A stretch of DNA of 32,704 nucleotides from Thermoleophilia bacterium (GTDB lineage: Bacteria > Actinomycetota > Thermoleophilia > Miltoncostaeales > Miltoncostaeaceae): contig JADLHW010000118.1 in NCBI GenBank assembly GCA_020848615.1, positions 1-32,704 on the forward strand, in the 5' to 3' direction. The notes beneath the pieces are model-generated. The model made no database searches. It worked only from the letters and a program-made list of their open reading frames with translations, and was not told the origin of the DNA. Within the stretch, counting starts at the first letter, position 1; each line of letters begins with the position of its first letter. Shown in pieces: positions 1-6,742 of the stretch. The position numbers and the translations under genes are program-made.

Positions 1-662
1 CCGGCGGAACCGGACCCCGAGCCCACCCACTTCTCCAGGGCCTCCCAGCCGGTCTTCCCGGACGGACCCGACGCGGCCGAGGCGGCGGGAGCGGCGGCGG
101 CCGAGGCGGCGGGAGCGGCGGCGGCCGAGGCGGCGGATGCAGCCGAGCCGGAGCCCGAGCCCACCCACTTCTCCAGGGCCTCCCAGCCGGTCTTCCCGGA
201 CGGACCCGACGCGGCCGGAGCCGCGGCGGACGACGCGGACCCGGCGGAGCCCGAGCCGACCCACTTCTCCAGGGCCTCCCAGCCGGTCTTCCCGGACGGG
301 CCCGACGCGGCCGGAGCCGCGGCGGAGGACGCGGACCCGGCGGAACCGGACCCCGAGCCCACCCACTTCTCCAGGGCCTCCCAGCCGGTCTTCCCGGACG
401 GACCCGACGCGGCCGGAGCCGCGGCGGAGGACGCGGACCCGGCGGAGCCCGAGCCGACCCACTTCTCGAGGGCCTCCCAGCCGGTCTTCTGACCCGGGCC
501 GCCGGACGCGATGGGGGCGCCGGAATCGGCGGACGGGGTGCTGCCCGGCGACACCCACTTCTCGAGGGCCTCCCAGCCGGTGGGAGCACCGCCGGCGGCG
601 GGCGGCGGGAACCGGAACGTGAGCGACCGCGGGGCGGTTCCCTCCTGCAGGCGGTGGGACAT
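1..662 (-). CDS. Tandem-motif protein with six GWEALEKWV helices on flexible linkers (3' end beyond window)
   Basis: I do not recognise this family. The visible 220 residues start MSHRLQEG, followed by a Pro/Ala-rich stretch, then six copies of TGWEALEKWV at about residues 28, 60, 92, 126, 158 and 204. Linkers contain only Gly, Ser, Ala, Pro and a few other residues, and most motifs are preceded by PSGK. No signal peptide or membrane segment is visible. The motif has the spacing of a short amphipathic helix with two tryptophans. The start is the ATG at 660-662, directly preceded by GGAGGAGG. The frame stays open to the left edge, so the C-terminus is unseen. It lies 124 bp downstream of rsgA with its own candidate promoter. 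The opposite strand is also open, but has no comparable start. A multivalent binding scaffold is an inference from the architecture only. Confidence 0.8.
   Translation of the reverse strand, partial: MSHRLQEGTAPRSLTFRFPPPAAGGAPTGWEALEKWVSPGSTPSADSGAPIASGGPGQKTGWEALEKWVGSGSAGSASSAAAPAASGPSGKTGWEALEKWVGSGSGSAGSASSAAAPAASGPSGKTGWEALEKWVGSGSAGSASSAAAPAASGPSGKTGWEALEKWVGSGSGSAASAASAAAAPAASAAAAPAASAASGPSGKTGWEALEKWVGSGSGSA
25..581 (-). repeat. Six in-frame direct repeats, 96-bp basic period
   Basis: The 29-bp core encoding the TGWEALEKWV motif occurs at 25-53, 163-191, 259-287, 361-389, 457-485 and 553-581. Spacings are 138, 96, 102, 96 and 96 bp, all multiples of three. The two copies nearest the start codon use CTC for the motif leucine and the other four use CTG, so the difference is synonymous. 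Linker DNA is also nearly identical between copies, which suggests recent unit duplication or gene conversion. Confidence 0.95.
76..136 (-). repeat. 24-bp tandem repeat inside the linker between motifs 5 and 6
   Basis: A 24-bp unit is present at 76-99 and 100-123, with a partial third copy at 124-136. It lengthens the Ala-rich linker without breaking frame and explains the 138-bp spacing of the last two motifs. Confidence 0.8.
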
Positions 663-703
663 CTCCTCCTCCAACCTTCTCTCCCGAACGACAGGGGTTC
701 TCG

Positions 704-761
704 CCGCACGGGGTTCGTGCGGGTGGTCACGAACCTACGGGTTGGCTCCGCACAGGGTCAA
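704..761 (-). promoter_or_regulatory. Candidate promoter and dyad operator for the repeat-protein gene
   Basis: On the minus strand TTGACC (756-761) is followed after 18 nt by TAGGTT (732-737), a plausible housekeeping-sigma promoter with its start point near 725. The -10 box overlaps an 8-bp inverted repeat, GGTTCGTG (712-719) and CACGAACC (728-735) with an 8-nt spacer, which looks like a repressor site. A second hairpin, CCGCACG (704-710) with CGTGCGG (716-722), falls at the predicted 5' end of the transcript and shares bases with the first dyad, so the two structures exclude each other. Confidence 0.5.
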
Positions 762-786
762 GGTTCCAATGGGGAGTTGCGCCGGG

Positions 787-1629
787 TCACACGGTGTCCA
801 GGAGCCGCAGGTAGCTGTCCAGGCGGTCCGGGTGGACGCGCCCGACCACGGCGCATCCCGGCTCACCCGCATGCCTGCACCCACGAAAGCGACAGTCCCT
901 GGATGCTGCGGCGATCTCGGGGAAGCCGGCGCCCAGATCCTCAGCGTCCATCGGCGGCAGGTGGAACATGCGCACGCCCGCCGTGTCCACCACGGCGCCG
1001 CCGCCCGGCATGGGGATGAGCCGGGGGTCGCTGGTGGTGTGGCGCCCCTTGCCGATCTTGCGGCTCACCTCCCCCACGGCCCGGTGCACGCCGGTGAGCT
1101 CCTGGGTGAGCGACGACTTCCCCACCCCGGAGTGCCCGGCGAGGGCGGCGATGCGGTCGCCGATGAGCGACCGGATGCGCCGCACGAACCCCGGGTCGAA
1201 GGTGCTGCCCACCTCCACGGGGTACCCGACGTCCCGGTACACGGCCAGCTGCTCATCGAGGGCCGCGCGGTCCTCCACCAGGTCGAGCTTGGTGATCGCC
1301 AGGGCCGGCTCGAGGCCGCCGAGCGCCGCGGCGACCATGTAGCGGTCCACCAGGCGGGGACGGAAGGGGGGGTCCACGGCGGCGGCGACCACCAGCAGCA
1401 TGTCCGCGTTCGCGACCAGCGGGCGGGCCCGGTTCCGGCTGCCGAACTCCCCACGGCTCAGCAGCGTGCGGCGCTCGAGGATCTCCTCCAGGCGCGGCTG
1501 CCCCCCGCGCTCCACCAGCCGCACGTCGTCCCCGGCGACCGGGGGCCCCCCGGGCATGCGCGGCAGGATCGGCACCTCCAGCTCCCGGCCGTCGACGAGC
1601 ACCGAGGCACTCGGCCCCGACACGCGCAC
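787..1629 (-). CDS. rsgA: Ribosome small-subunit-dependent GTPase A (RsgA)
   Basis: RsgA is a circularly permuted GTPase that acts in late 30S subunit maturation, releasing assembly factors after GTP hydrolysis. The 280-residue product has the permuted motif order: an OB-fold N-terminus, G4 TKLD at 113-116, P-loop GHSGVGKSS at 165-173, the GRHTT switch at 195-199 and G3 DTAG at 215-218. The C-terminal zinc site is C246, C251, H253 and C259. The start is a GTG 16 nt after the pyrE stop, so the two genes are probably co-transcribed. The N-terminus is short for the family, but a TGA lies just upstream and leaves no room for an ATG or GTG start. Confidence 0.93.
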   Translation of the reverse strand: MRVSGPSASVLVDGRELEVPILPRMPGGPPVAGDDVRLVERGGQPRLEEILERRTLLSRGEFGSRNRARPLVANADMLLVVAAAVDPPFRPRLVDRYMVAAALGGLEPALAITKLDLVEDRAALDEQLAVYRDVGYPVEVGSTFDPGFVRRIRSLIGDRIAALAGHSGVGKSSLTQELTGVHRAVGEVSRKIGKGRHTTSDPRLIPMPGGGAVVDTAGVRMFHLPPMDAEDLGAGFPEIAAASRDCRFRGCRHAGEPGCAVVGRVHPDRLDSYLRLLDTV

Positions 1630-1645
1630 GACGAGGGCGGGCAGG

Positions 1646-2209
1646 TCAGCCGTTCAGGAGCTCCCGCGCGGAGTAGAGCGCGAACAGCGGGGCGTCGCCG
1701 AGGATCTCCTCGATGACGGCCCGGCCGCCCTCCTCACGATCGATCACGACGAGGGCCGCCACGACCACGCCGCCGGCCTGGCGGGCCTTCTCGATGGCGA
1801 CGGCCAGCGACCCGCCGGAGGTGAGGACGTCGTCGATGACCGCGACGGGGGTGCCCTCCTCGATGAACGGCCCCTCGATCCACTGCTGCAGGCCGTGCTT
1901 CTTGCTCTCCTTGCGGACGAAGAACCCGGTGACCCGCTCCCCCGCGGCCCACGCCGCGGCGGACGCGGCGCACACCAGGGGGTCGGCGCCCAGGGTGAGG
2001 CCGCCCACGGCCCTGGGGCCGGTGGGGGCGAGTGCCTCCCATGCGAGCGCCCCGGCGAGCGCGGCGCCCTCGGGGTCCAGGAGCACCTGCCGGGCGTCCA
2101 CGTAGTAGGCGGACCGCTTGCCGGAGGACAGCACCACGGATTCGTGGATGACCGCGTGGTCCGTCAGGAGGGTGCGCAGCCGGTCGCGCCGCATGTTCGT
2201 CGTCGTCAC
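1646..2209 (-). CDS. pyrE: Orotate phosphoribosyltransferase
   Basis: The enzyme transfers phosphoribose from PRPP to orotate, giving OMP, in de novo pyrimidine synthesis. The 187-residue product has the PRPP-binding signature VAVIDDVLTSGGS at about 122-134 and the mobile catalytic loop around FFVRKESKKHG (97-107). The N-terminal substrate hood contains SGKRSAYYVDAR. The GTG at 2209 is preferred because the minus-strand hexamer TAGGCT (2218-2223) ends 8 nt upstream, which is the geometry of a leaderless promoter. An in-frame ATG at 2194 is the alternative. No strong Shine-Dalgarno sequence precedes either. rsgA follows in the same direction. Confidence 0.92.
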   Translation of the reverse strand: MTTTNMRRDRLRTLLTDHAVIHESVVLSSGKRSAYYVDARQVLLDPEGAALAGALAWEALAPTGPRAVGGLTLGADPLVCAASAAAWAAGERVTGFFVRKESKKHGLQQWIEGPFIEEGTPVAVIDDVLTSGGSLAVAIEKARQAGGVVVAALVVIDREEGGRAVIEEILGDAPLFALYSARELLNG

Positions 2210-2217
2210 GGGGCGGG

Positions 2218-2260
2218 AGCCTACCGGGCCCGACGGGCGTGCTCGGCCGCTCGGTAACCT
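2218..2260. promoter_or_regulatory. Divergent -10 elements for pyrE (minus) and the Nfu-domain gene (plus)
   Basis: The minus strand carries TAGGCT at 2218-2223, 8 nt before the pyrE GTG. The plus strand carries TAACCT at 2255-2260, about 20 nt before the Shine-Dalgarno site of the next gene. No convincing -35 box is visible for either. Confidence 0.4.
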
Positions 2261-2292
2261 GACCGGGTCACCCAGCAGCGGAGGAACGGGAC

Positions 2293-2559
2293 GTGGTCCA
2301 GGTCATGCCGGAAGGCACCCCCAACCCGAACGCGGTCAAGTTCACGCTCGACCGGCCGGCCACCGAGAAGCGCAACGAGACGTTCCGGGCCGGGTCCGAC
2401 CCCGCGGACTCGCCGCTCGGCGCGGCGATCTTCGCCCTCGACGGCGTGACCAACGTGTTCATCACCGCGAACTTCGTGAGCGTGAACAAGGAGGACGGCG
2501 CCGACTGGGACGACCTGGTGCCCGACGTCACCGCGGTCATCGAGGAGCACTTCGGGTGA
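2293..2559 (+). CDS. Stand-alone Nfu/NifU N-terminal domain protein
   Basis: The 88-residue product matches the N-terminal domain of Nfu iron-sulfur scaffold proteins: TPNPNAVKFTLDR near the start, then SPLGAAIFALDGVTNVFITANFV. The C-terminal NifU-like domain that would carry the CxxC cluster ligands is absent, so the protein cannot hold a cluster in the usual Nfu way. It may act in trans with a separate Nfu or NifU domain; this is inference. The GTG start is set by GGAGG at 2280-2284, 8 nt upstream. The stop overlaps the next start as GTGA. Confidence 0.85.
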   Translation: MVQVMPEGTPNPNAVKFTLDRPATEKRNETFRAGSDPADSPLGAAIFALDGVTNVFITANFVSVNKEDGADWDDLVPDVTAVIEEHFG

Positions 2560-2804
2560 GCAGCGGCACCGGCGTCATCTTCAGCTACGCGATCGGGTTC
2601 ATCTTCCTGCTCGGCGGGATCGTCTTCATGGTGTTCCTGGACGACAACCGTTTCCTGTTCGGCATCCCGTATGCCCTCATGGGCCTGGCGATCGTGGGTG
2701 GCATGTACTCGGGCCGCAAGCGCAAGCGGCGGCGGGAGGCCGAGGAGGTCGCGCACGACGCCGCCGAGCGCGCGCGGGCCGAGGGCGCCGGCGGCGCGGG
2801 TTAG
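2556..2804 (+). CDS. Small two-helix membrane protein of unknown function
   Basis: The 82-residue product starts at a GTG that overlaps the Nfu-domain stop (GTGA), so translation is probably coupled. Two hydrophobic segments, about residues 6-28 and 35-52, surround a short DDNR loop. The tail is highly charged, starting SGRKRKRRREAEE, and is probably cytoplasmic. The frame is open much further upstream, but the overlap and the hydrophobic start favour this GTG. No family is recognised. The stop overlaps the stop of the convergent gene by a few bases. Confidence 0.75.
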   Translation: MSSGTGVIFSYAIGFIFLLGGIVFMVFLDDNRFLFGIPYALMGLAIVGGMYSGRKRKRRREAEEVAHDAAERARAEGAGGAG

Positions 2805-3229
2805 ACGAATCGCAGGCGCACGCTGCGCGCCGCGCGGGCCCGCGCGCCGCCCGCGCCGGTGACCTGCACCACGTACCCGAGCACATACGTGGTGCGCGGG
2901 TCGCGTGCGCCCACGGGCAGGCGGGCGGACGCGAAGTACTCCCCGGACTCCCCGGACTCGGCGGGCGGGGCGACGCGGGCGATCACCGTGCCGCCGGCGG
3001 TGCGCAGCACGGCCCGGCGCTTCACGCGCAGCGTCCCCGCACCGGTGATGCGGTATCGCACCACGTAGGCGTAGGCCCGGTCACGCCGGTAGGGCGGCGA
3101 CGCCGCCACGCGGGTGTCGGCCGTGATGACCCGGATGGAGGTGATGCGGGCGTGCACCGCGCCGTCCGCGGTGGCGGCGGCCGGGCCGAGGACGGCGGCG
3201 GCCGCGGCGACGAGCAGCGCCCGCCTCAT
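2801..3229 (-). CDS. Putative secreted protein, last gene of the two-component operon
   Basis: The 142-residue product begins with a signal peptide (MRRALLVAAAAAVLG, then cleavage near residue 20-24). The mature part looks all-beta, with alternating segments such as AYAYVVRYRITGAGTLRVKR and TTYVLGYVVQVTG, and a basic C-terminus. No cysteines and no catalytic motif are visible. Its ATG overlaps the histidine-kinase stop (ATGA), so it is coupled to the two-component system and may be an accessory sensor or an output of it. This is inference from context only. Confidence 0.7.
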   Translation of the reverse strand: MRRALLVAAAAAVLGPAAATADGAVHARITSIRVITADTRVAASPPYRRDRAYAYVVRYRITGAGTLRVKRRAVLRTAGGTVIARVAPPAESGESGEYFASARLPVGARDPRTTYVLGYVVQVTGAGGARARAARSVRLRFV

Positions 3230-4572
3230 TCGGCGGCCTGCGCGGCGACCGGCGGCTGCACGTCCTCCCGGGCGCCCAGGAGCCAGACGGTGAACGTGGT
3301 GCCCTCGCCCACCTGGCTCTGCACCGTCACCCGCCCGCCCAGCAGCATCGCGAGGCGCTTCACGATGGACAGGCCCAGGCCCGACCCGCCGTCGTCGCCG
3401 CGCACGCGGGAGGCGTCCACCCGGAAGAGGCGGTCGAAGAGGTAGGGCAGGTGCTCGGGGGAGATGCCCACCCCGGTGTCGGTGACGGTGAGCACCGCGT
3501 CGCCGCCCTCGCCCGTGGCGCGGATCTCCACCCGCCCGCCCTCCGGGGTGGCCGCGATGGCGTTGGACACCAGGTTGCCGAGGATCGTGCCGACGTGCGC
3601 CGGGTCCGTGAACGCCCGGACGGTTCCCTCGGGCCCCACCAGCTCGACGCCCCGCCGGCGGGCGGCGGCGCGCTGACGGGCGAGCGCCTCGCGGGACAGC
3701 TCCGCCAGGTCCACGGGTTCCGACCGCACGGGCGGGTCGAGGTCCAGCCAGGTGAGCTCCTGCAGCTCCCGCACGAGCGTGCGCATGCGGGCGGCCTCGT
3801 CCCGGATGAACCCCGCGGCCTCGCGGCGGTCGTCGTCGCTGCGGGCGGTGCCGTCCTGGAGGGCGCAGGCGAACCCCTCGATGGCGGTGACGGGGGTGCG
3901 CAGCTCGTGGGCGACGTCGGCGAGGAAGTCCCGCTGGCGCGCCTCGTCGTGCTCAAGCCGCGCGGCCATGTGGTTGAACGTCTCGGCGAGGCGTCCCACC
4001 TCGTCGTCGGTGACCCGCGCCCGGTGGTCCAGGTGGCCCTCGGCGACACGGTCGGCGGACGCCGACAGCTCGTTCAGCCGGCCGCGCAGCCGCAGGGCCA
4101 GCCCGCCGGAGACCAGCCACACCACGAGGGCGGCGACGCCGAAGCCGATCGCGCTGACCGTGAAGATGACGCGGCGGTCGACGGCGCTGATCGGGTCGAC
4201 GCGTTCGAGGGTGACCTCGAGTTCGCCGTCGCGGGCCGCCCCCATCGCGTAGGTCGCGCCGCTGGGCTGGCTCCAGTAGACGGTGACGCCGCCGTCCTTC
4301 ACCTTCACGCGGGTGTCGGTGAGCATGTTCGCGGCACGGCGGGCGACGCTGTCCCGGTCGGGCGGCGTGGCGGCCGTGACCTGTGCGAGCACCGCCGCGG
4401 CCTGCCGGTCGAGGGTGCGCTCCACCTCCTGCTTGGCGCGGTCCTCGAGCAGCTGCGACAGCACGGACTGCGCCACGAAGATCACGGCGAGCGACGCGAT
4501 GATGCCGAGGGCGGTCCAGGCCCGGAAGCTGCGCGGCCGCAGGCGCGCGAGCAGCCCCCGCGCGGGCGTCAC
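3226..4572 (-). CDS. Sensor histidine kinase, HAMP-HisKA-HATPase
   Basis: This is the membrane sensor partner of the adjacent response regulator. The 448-residue product has two membrane helices (about 19-38 and 136-157) bracketing an extracytoplasmic sensor region of about 95 residues, then HAMP (158-210). HisKA has the phosphoacceptor H222 in DVAHELRTP. The ATPase domain shows an N box near 332-339, G1 DTGVGI near 365-370 and G2 GSGLGL at 396-401. The GTG start at 4572 overlaps the regulator stop (GTGA). The frame is open further upstream across the regulator gene, but that part is antisense-like noise. The signal sensed is unknown. Confidence 0.93.
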   Translation of the reverse strand: MTPARGLLARLRPRSFRAWTALGIIASLAVIFVAQSVLSQLLEDRAKQEVERTLDRQAAAVLAQVTAATPPDRDSVARRAANMLTDTRVKVKDGGVTVYWSQPSGATYAMGAARDGELEVTLERVDPISAVDRRVIFTVSAIGFGVAALVVWLVSGGLALRLRGRLNELSASADRVAEGHLDHRARVTDDEVGRLAETFNHMAARLEHDEARQRDFLADVAHELRTPVTAIEGFACALQDGTARSDDDRREAAGFIRDEAARMRTLVRELQELTWLDLDPPVRSEPVDLAELSREALARQRAAARRRGVELVGPEGTVRAFTDPAHVGTILGNLVSNAIAATPEGGRVEIRATGEGGDAVLTVTDTGVGISPEHLPYLFDRLFRVDASRVRGDDGGSGLGLSIVKRLAMLLGGRVTVQSQVGEGTTFTVWLLGAREDVQPPVAAQAAE

Positions 4573-5249
4573 CGGCCGGGCTCCAGCTTGTAGCCCACCC
4601 CGCGCACCGCGACGATCCCGAGGTCGTCGCCGAGCTTGCGGCGCAGGTTCGCGACGTGGACGTCGACGGTCTTTGCGCCCACGGGCGACTGGTAGCCCCA
4701 CACCTTCTCCAGCAGGCGCTCCCGCGTGTAGACGACACGCGGGTGGGCGGCGAGCTCGGCGAGGAGGTCGAACTCCAGGCGGGTGAGCTCCACCTCGTTG
4801 CCCGCCCGGGTGACGCGCCGGGCGGCGGGCTCGATCTCGATGTCCCCGAACCCGAGGGTGCGCTGGGCCTCCGGCTCCCCGGTGGTGCGCCGCAGCACGG
4901 CCTTCACGCGGGCGACCACCTCGATGGGCGAGAACGGCTTGGTGACGTAGTCGTCGGCGCCGAGCTCCAGGCCGGTCACCCGGTGGGCCTCCTCGCTGCG
5001 CGCCGTCACCATGATCACGGGGATGCTGGCGATCTCCCGCAGCCGGCGGGTCACCTCGAAGCCGTCGACCTCCGGGATCATGAGGTCCAGCAGCACCAGG
5101 TCGATGCCGCCGCGGCGCACCTGGTCGAGCGCCTCGTTGCCGTCCGCCGCCTCGGTGACCGTGAAGCCCGCGTCGGAGAGGTACATGCGCAGCAGACGCC
5201 GGATCGCGCGCTCGTCGTCCACCACCAGGATGTGCCCGCGGCTCGCCAT
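4569..5249 (-). CDS. OmpR/PhoB-family response regulator
   Basis: The 226-residue regulator has a receiver domain with acidic residues D11 and D12, phosphoacceptor D55 in VLLDLMIPEVDGF, T82 and K104. A winged-helix DNA-binding domain covers about 130-226 (LTRLEFDLLAEL, then VDVHVANLRRKLG and VRGVGYKLE). It is the first gene of an operon with the kinase and the secreted protein. The minus strand has CATACT (5259-5264) 9 nt before the ATG and no Shine-Dalgarno sequence, so a leaderless message is possible. Confidence 0.95.
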   Translation of the reverse strand: MASRGHILVVDDERAIRRLLRMYLSDAGFTVTEAADGNEALDQVRRGGIDLVLLDLMIPEVDGFEVTRRLREIASIPVIMVTARSEEAHRVTGLELGADDYVTKPFSPIEVVARVKAVLRRTTGEPEAQRTLGFGDIEIEPAARRVTRAGNEVELTRLEFDLLAELAAHPRVVYTRERLLEKVWGYQSPVGAKTVDVHVANLRRKLGDDLGIVAVRGVGYKLEPGR

Positions 5250-5330
5250 ACGTGGCCGAGTATGGCACCGCCCGCCGGCGGGGACCGGGGCTTCACCGAC
5301 CCTGAACCGCCTTCATCCGGGCCGGGAGGG

Positions 5331-5359
5331 TTGAATCCCCGCTTCGCGGGGCCTACCGT
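5331..5359 (+). promoter_or_regulatory. Promoter of tRNA-Phe
   Basis: TTGAAT (5331-5336) and TACCGT (5354-5359) are 17 nt apart and end 11 nt before the mature tRNA. The spacer is itself a hairpin, CCCCGC-TTC-GCGGGG. Confidence 0.6.
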
Positions 5360-5370
5360 TCCGTGGCCCC

Positions 5371-5443
5371 GGCGGGATAGCTCAGTTGGTAGAGCACACG
5401 ACTGAAAATCGTGGTGTCCCCAGTTCGAGTCTGGGTCCCGCCA
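5371..5443 (+). tRNA. tRNA-Phe (GAA)
   Basis: A 73-nt cloverleaf. The acceptor stem pairs GGCGGGA (5371-5377) with TCCCGCC (5436-5442) and the discriminator is A. The anticodon arm is CACGA-CTGAAAA-TCGTG with GAA at 5404-5406. The T arm contains GTTCGAG. CCA is not encoded. Confidence 0.97.
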
Positions 5444-5446
5444 CTG

Positions 5447-5507
5447 CCTGAAGGCCGAAGGGCTTCAGGATCTCGGCCCTCCCGGCGTCCACACGCTCGG
5501 AGGGCCG
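5447..5507 (+). terminator. Two hairpins downstream of tRNA-Phe
   Basis: CCTGAAG (5447-5453) pairs with CTTCAGG (5463-5469). CGGCCCTCC (5474-5482) pairs with GGAGGGCCG (5499-5507). Neither is followed by a T run, so termination is plausible but unproven. Confidence 0.45.
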
Positions 5508-5813
5508 TCGTGCGTCTGAGGACATGCGGGACCATGCGGGGCTTTCGATGACGGACTGGCCACCAACGCCGGGCACCGTCCACGTCGCGGTCTGGGGCCC
5601 GAGCGGAGCACACGTGATGGGCGCTTCATCGCTCGACAGTCCGTCCTTCGCCGACCAGCACTACTCGGTTCCTTCGAGAGCGACGGTGGGAAAGCCGGTG
5701 AACGTCGCAACGGATGGACGGTTGGAGCCCACCGGGGGGTGTGGGGTCGCCGATCGGTCAGGCCGTCAAGGTCCCGCGCCGCGATCCGACGAAGGCCCGG
5801 AGGGCCGAGTCGG
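5508..5813. other. Gene-poor stretch between tRNA-Phe hairpins and the IS element
   Basis: I see no supported gene here. Short open frames exist on both strands but lack ribosome-binding sites and recognisable motifs, and the composition is less skewed than in neighbouring genes. No second copy of the tRNA 3' end is visible that would mark an integrated island. Confidence 0.6.
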
Positions 5814-5935
5814 TGTCAACGGCCACCGAAAAGTGCACCAGGATCGGCCAGCGAAAAGTGCGCCAGTCTCGCCGGGCCGCGACGCTTCCGGCCAGAGCAG
5901 GCGTGGCCCGGCGGCGGGCCCGTAGGGCCCGTTTG

Positions 5936-6742
5936 TTAGGTGCGTGCTGGCCCGGGTGTGGGTGGGGCCGGGATCTGGGCGGCGGGCACGATGCCGGTTC
6001 CGCGCTCGCGCAGGCGGTAGCTTTTGCCCTTGAGGCCGATCATGGTCGCGTGGTGTACCAGGCGATCGATGAGGGCGGCGGCCACCATCGCATCGCCGAG
6101 GATCTCGCCCCATTGTTCGAAGCCGCGGTTGCTGGTGATGATCATCGAGCCGCGTTCGTAGCGGCGGGCCACCAGGGCAAACAGCAGGTTCGCGGCCTGG
6201 CGTTCCAGGGGCAGGTAGCCGACCTCGTCGACCACCAGCACGCCGTAGCGCTCCAGGCGCCGCAGTTCGGCCTCCAGGGTGTTGCGCTGCTGGGCGGCCT
6301 CCAGGCGCGCGACCCAGTCGGCGGCCGTCGCGAAGGCGACCCGGTGCCCGGCATGGCAGGCCCGCATCGCCAGGGCGATCGCCAGGTGGGTCTTGCCGGT
6401 CCCAGGGGGGCCGAGAAAGCAGACGTTGGCGGCCTCGGAGATCCAGGTCAGCTGGGCCAGGTGCTCCACCAGGGGCCGCTCGGCAGAGGGCTGGGCGGCC
6501 CAGTCGAAGTCCTCCAGGGACTTCAGGGCCGGGAATCCGGCCGCGCGGATCCTCTGGCGCGCCCCCGAGGCGTCACGGGCAAACCCCTCGGCCTCAAGCA
6601 GGGCCTCCAGGAACTGCTCATAGGCCCAGCCCTCGGCGCGGGCCCGCTCGGCGGTGACCAAAAGGCGCTCGGCGATCCGGGGTGCCTTCATCTTGGCCAC
6701 CAGGTAGGGCAGCCGCTCACCTGTGGGCCCGCTCACCGGCAC
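5936..6742 (-). CDS. istB: IS21-family helper ATPase IstB
   Basis: IstB is the AAA+ ATPase that helps the IS21 transposase choose and remodel target DNA. The 268-residue product has Walker A GPPGTGKT at 111-118 and Walker B VLVVDEVGYLP near 168-178, with the usual IstB N-terminal helical part. The start is either the GTG at 6742 or the GTG at 6736, which overlaps the istA stop as GTGA. Overlap with istA is normal for the family. No frameshift or stop is seen, so it looks functional. Confidence 0.93.
   Translation of the reverse strand: MPVSGPTGERLPYLVAKMKAPRIAERLLVTAERARAEGWAYEQFLEALLEAEGFARDASGARQRIRAAGFPALKSLEDFDWAAQPSAERPLVEHLAQLTWISEAANVCFLGPPGTGKTHLAIALAMRACHAGHRVAFATAADWVARLEAAQQRNTLEAELRRLERYGVLVVDEVGYLPLERQAANLLFALVARRYERGSMIITSNRGFEQWGEILGDAMVAAALIDRLVHHATMIGLKGKSYRLRERGTGIVPAAQIPAPPTPGPART

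Noticed and set aside
1-492. Open plus-strand frame across the repeats (THFSRASQPVFPDG repeated)
   Set aside because: It is the antisense of the minus-strand repeat gene. Only the minus frame has a start codon with GGAGGAGG and a promoter, and helix-like motifs with disordered linkers.
4573-5268. Extended N-terminus of the histidine kinase across the response regulator
   Set aside because: The sequence is Arg/Pro/Gly-rich shadow coding on the same strand as the response-regulator gene in another frame, and the GTGA overlap gives a proper kinase start at 4572.
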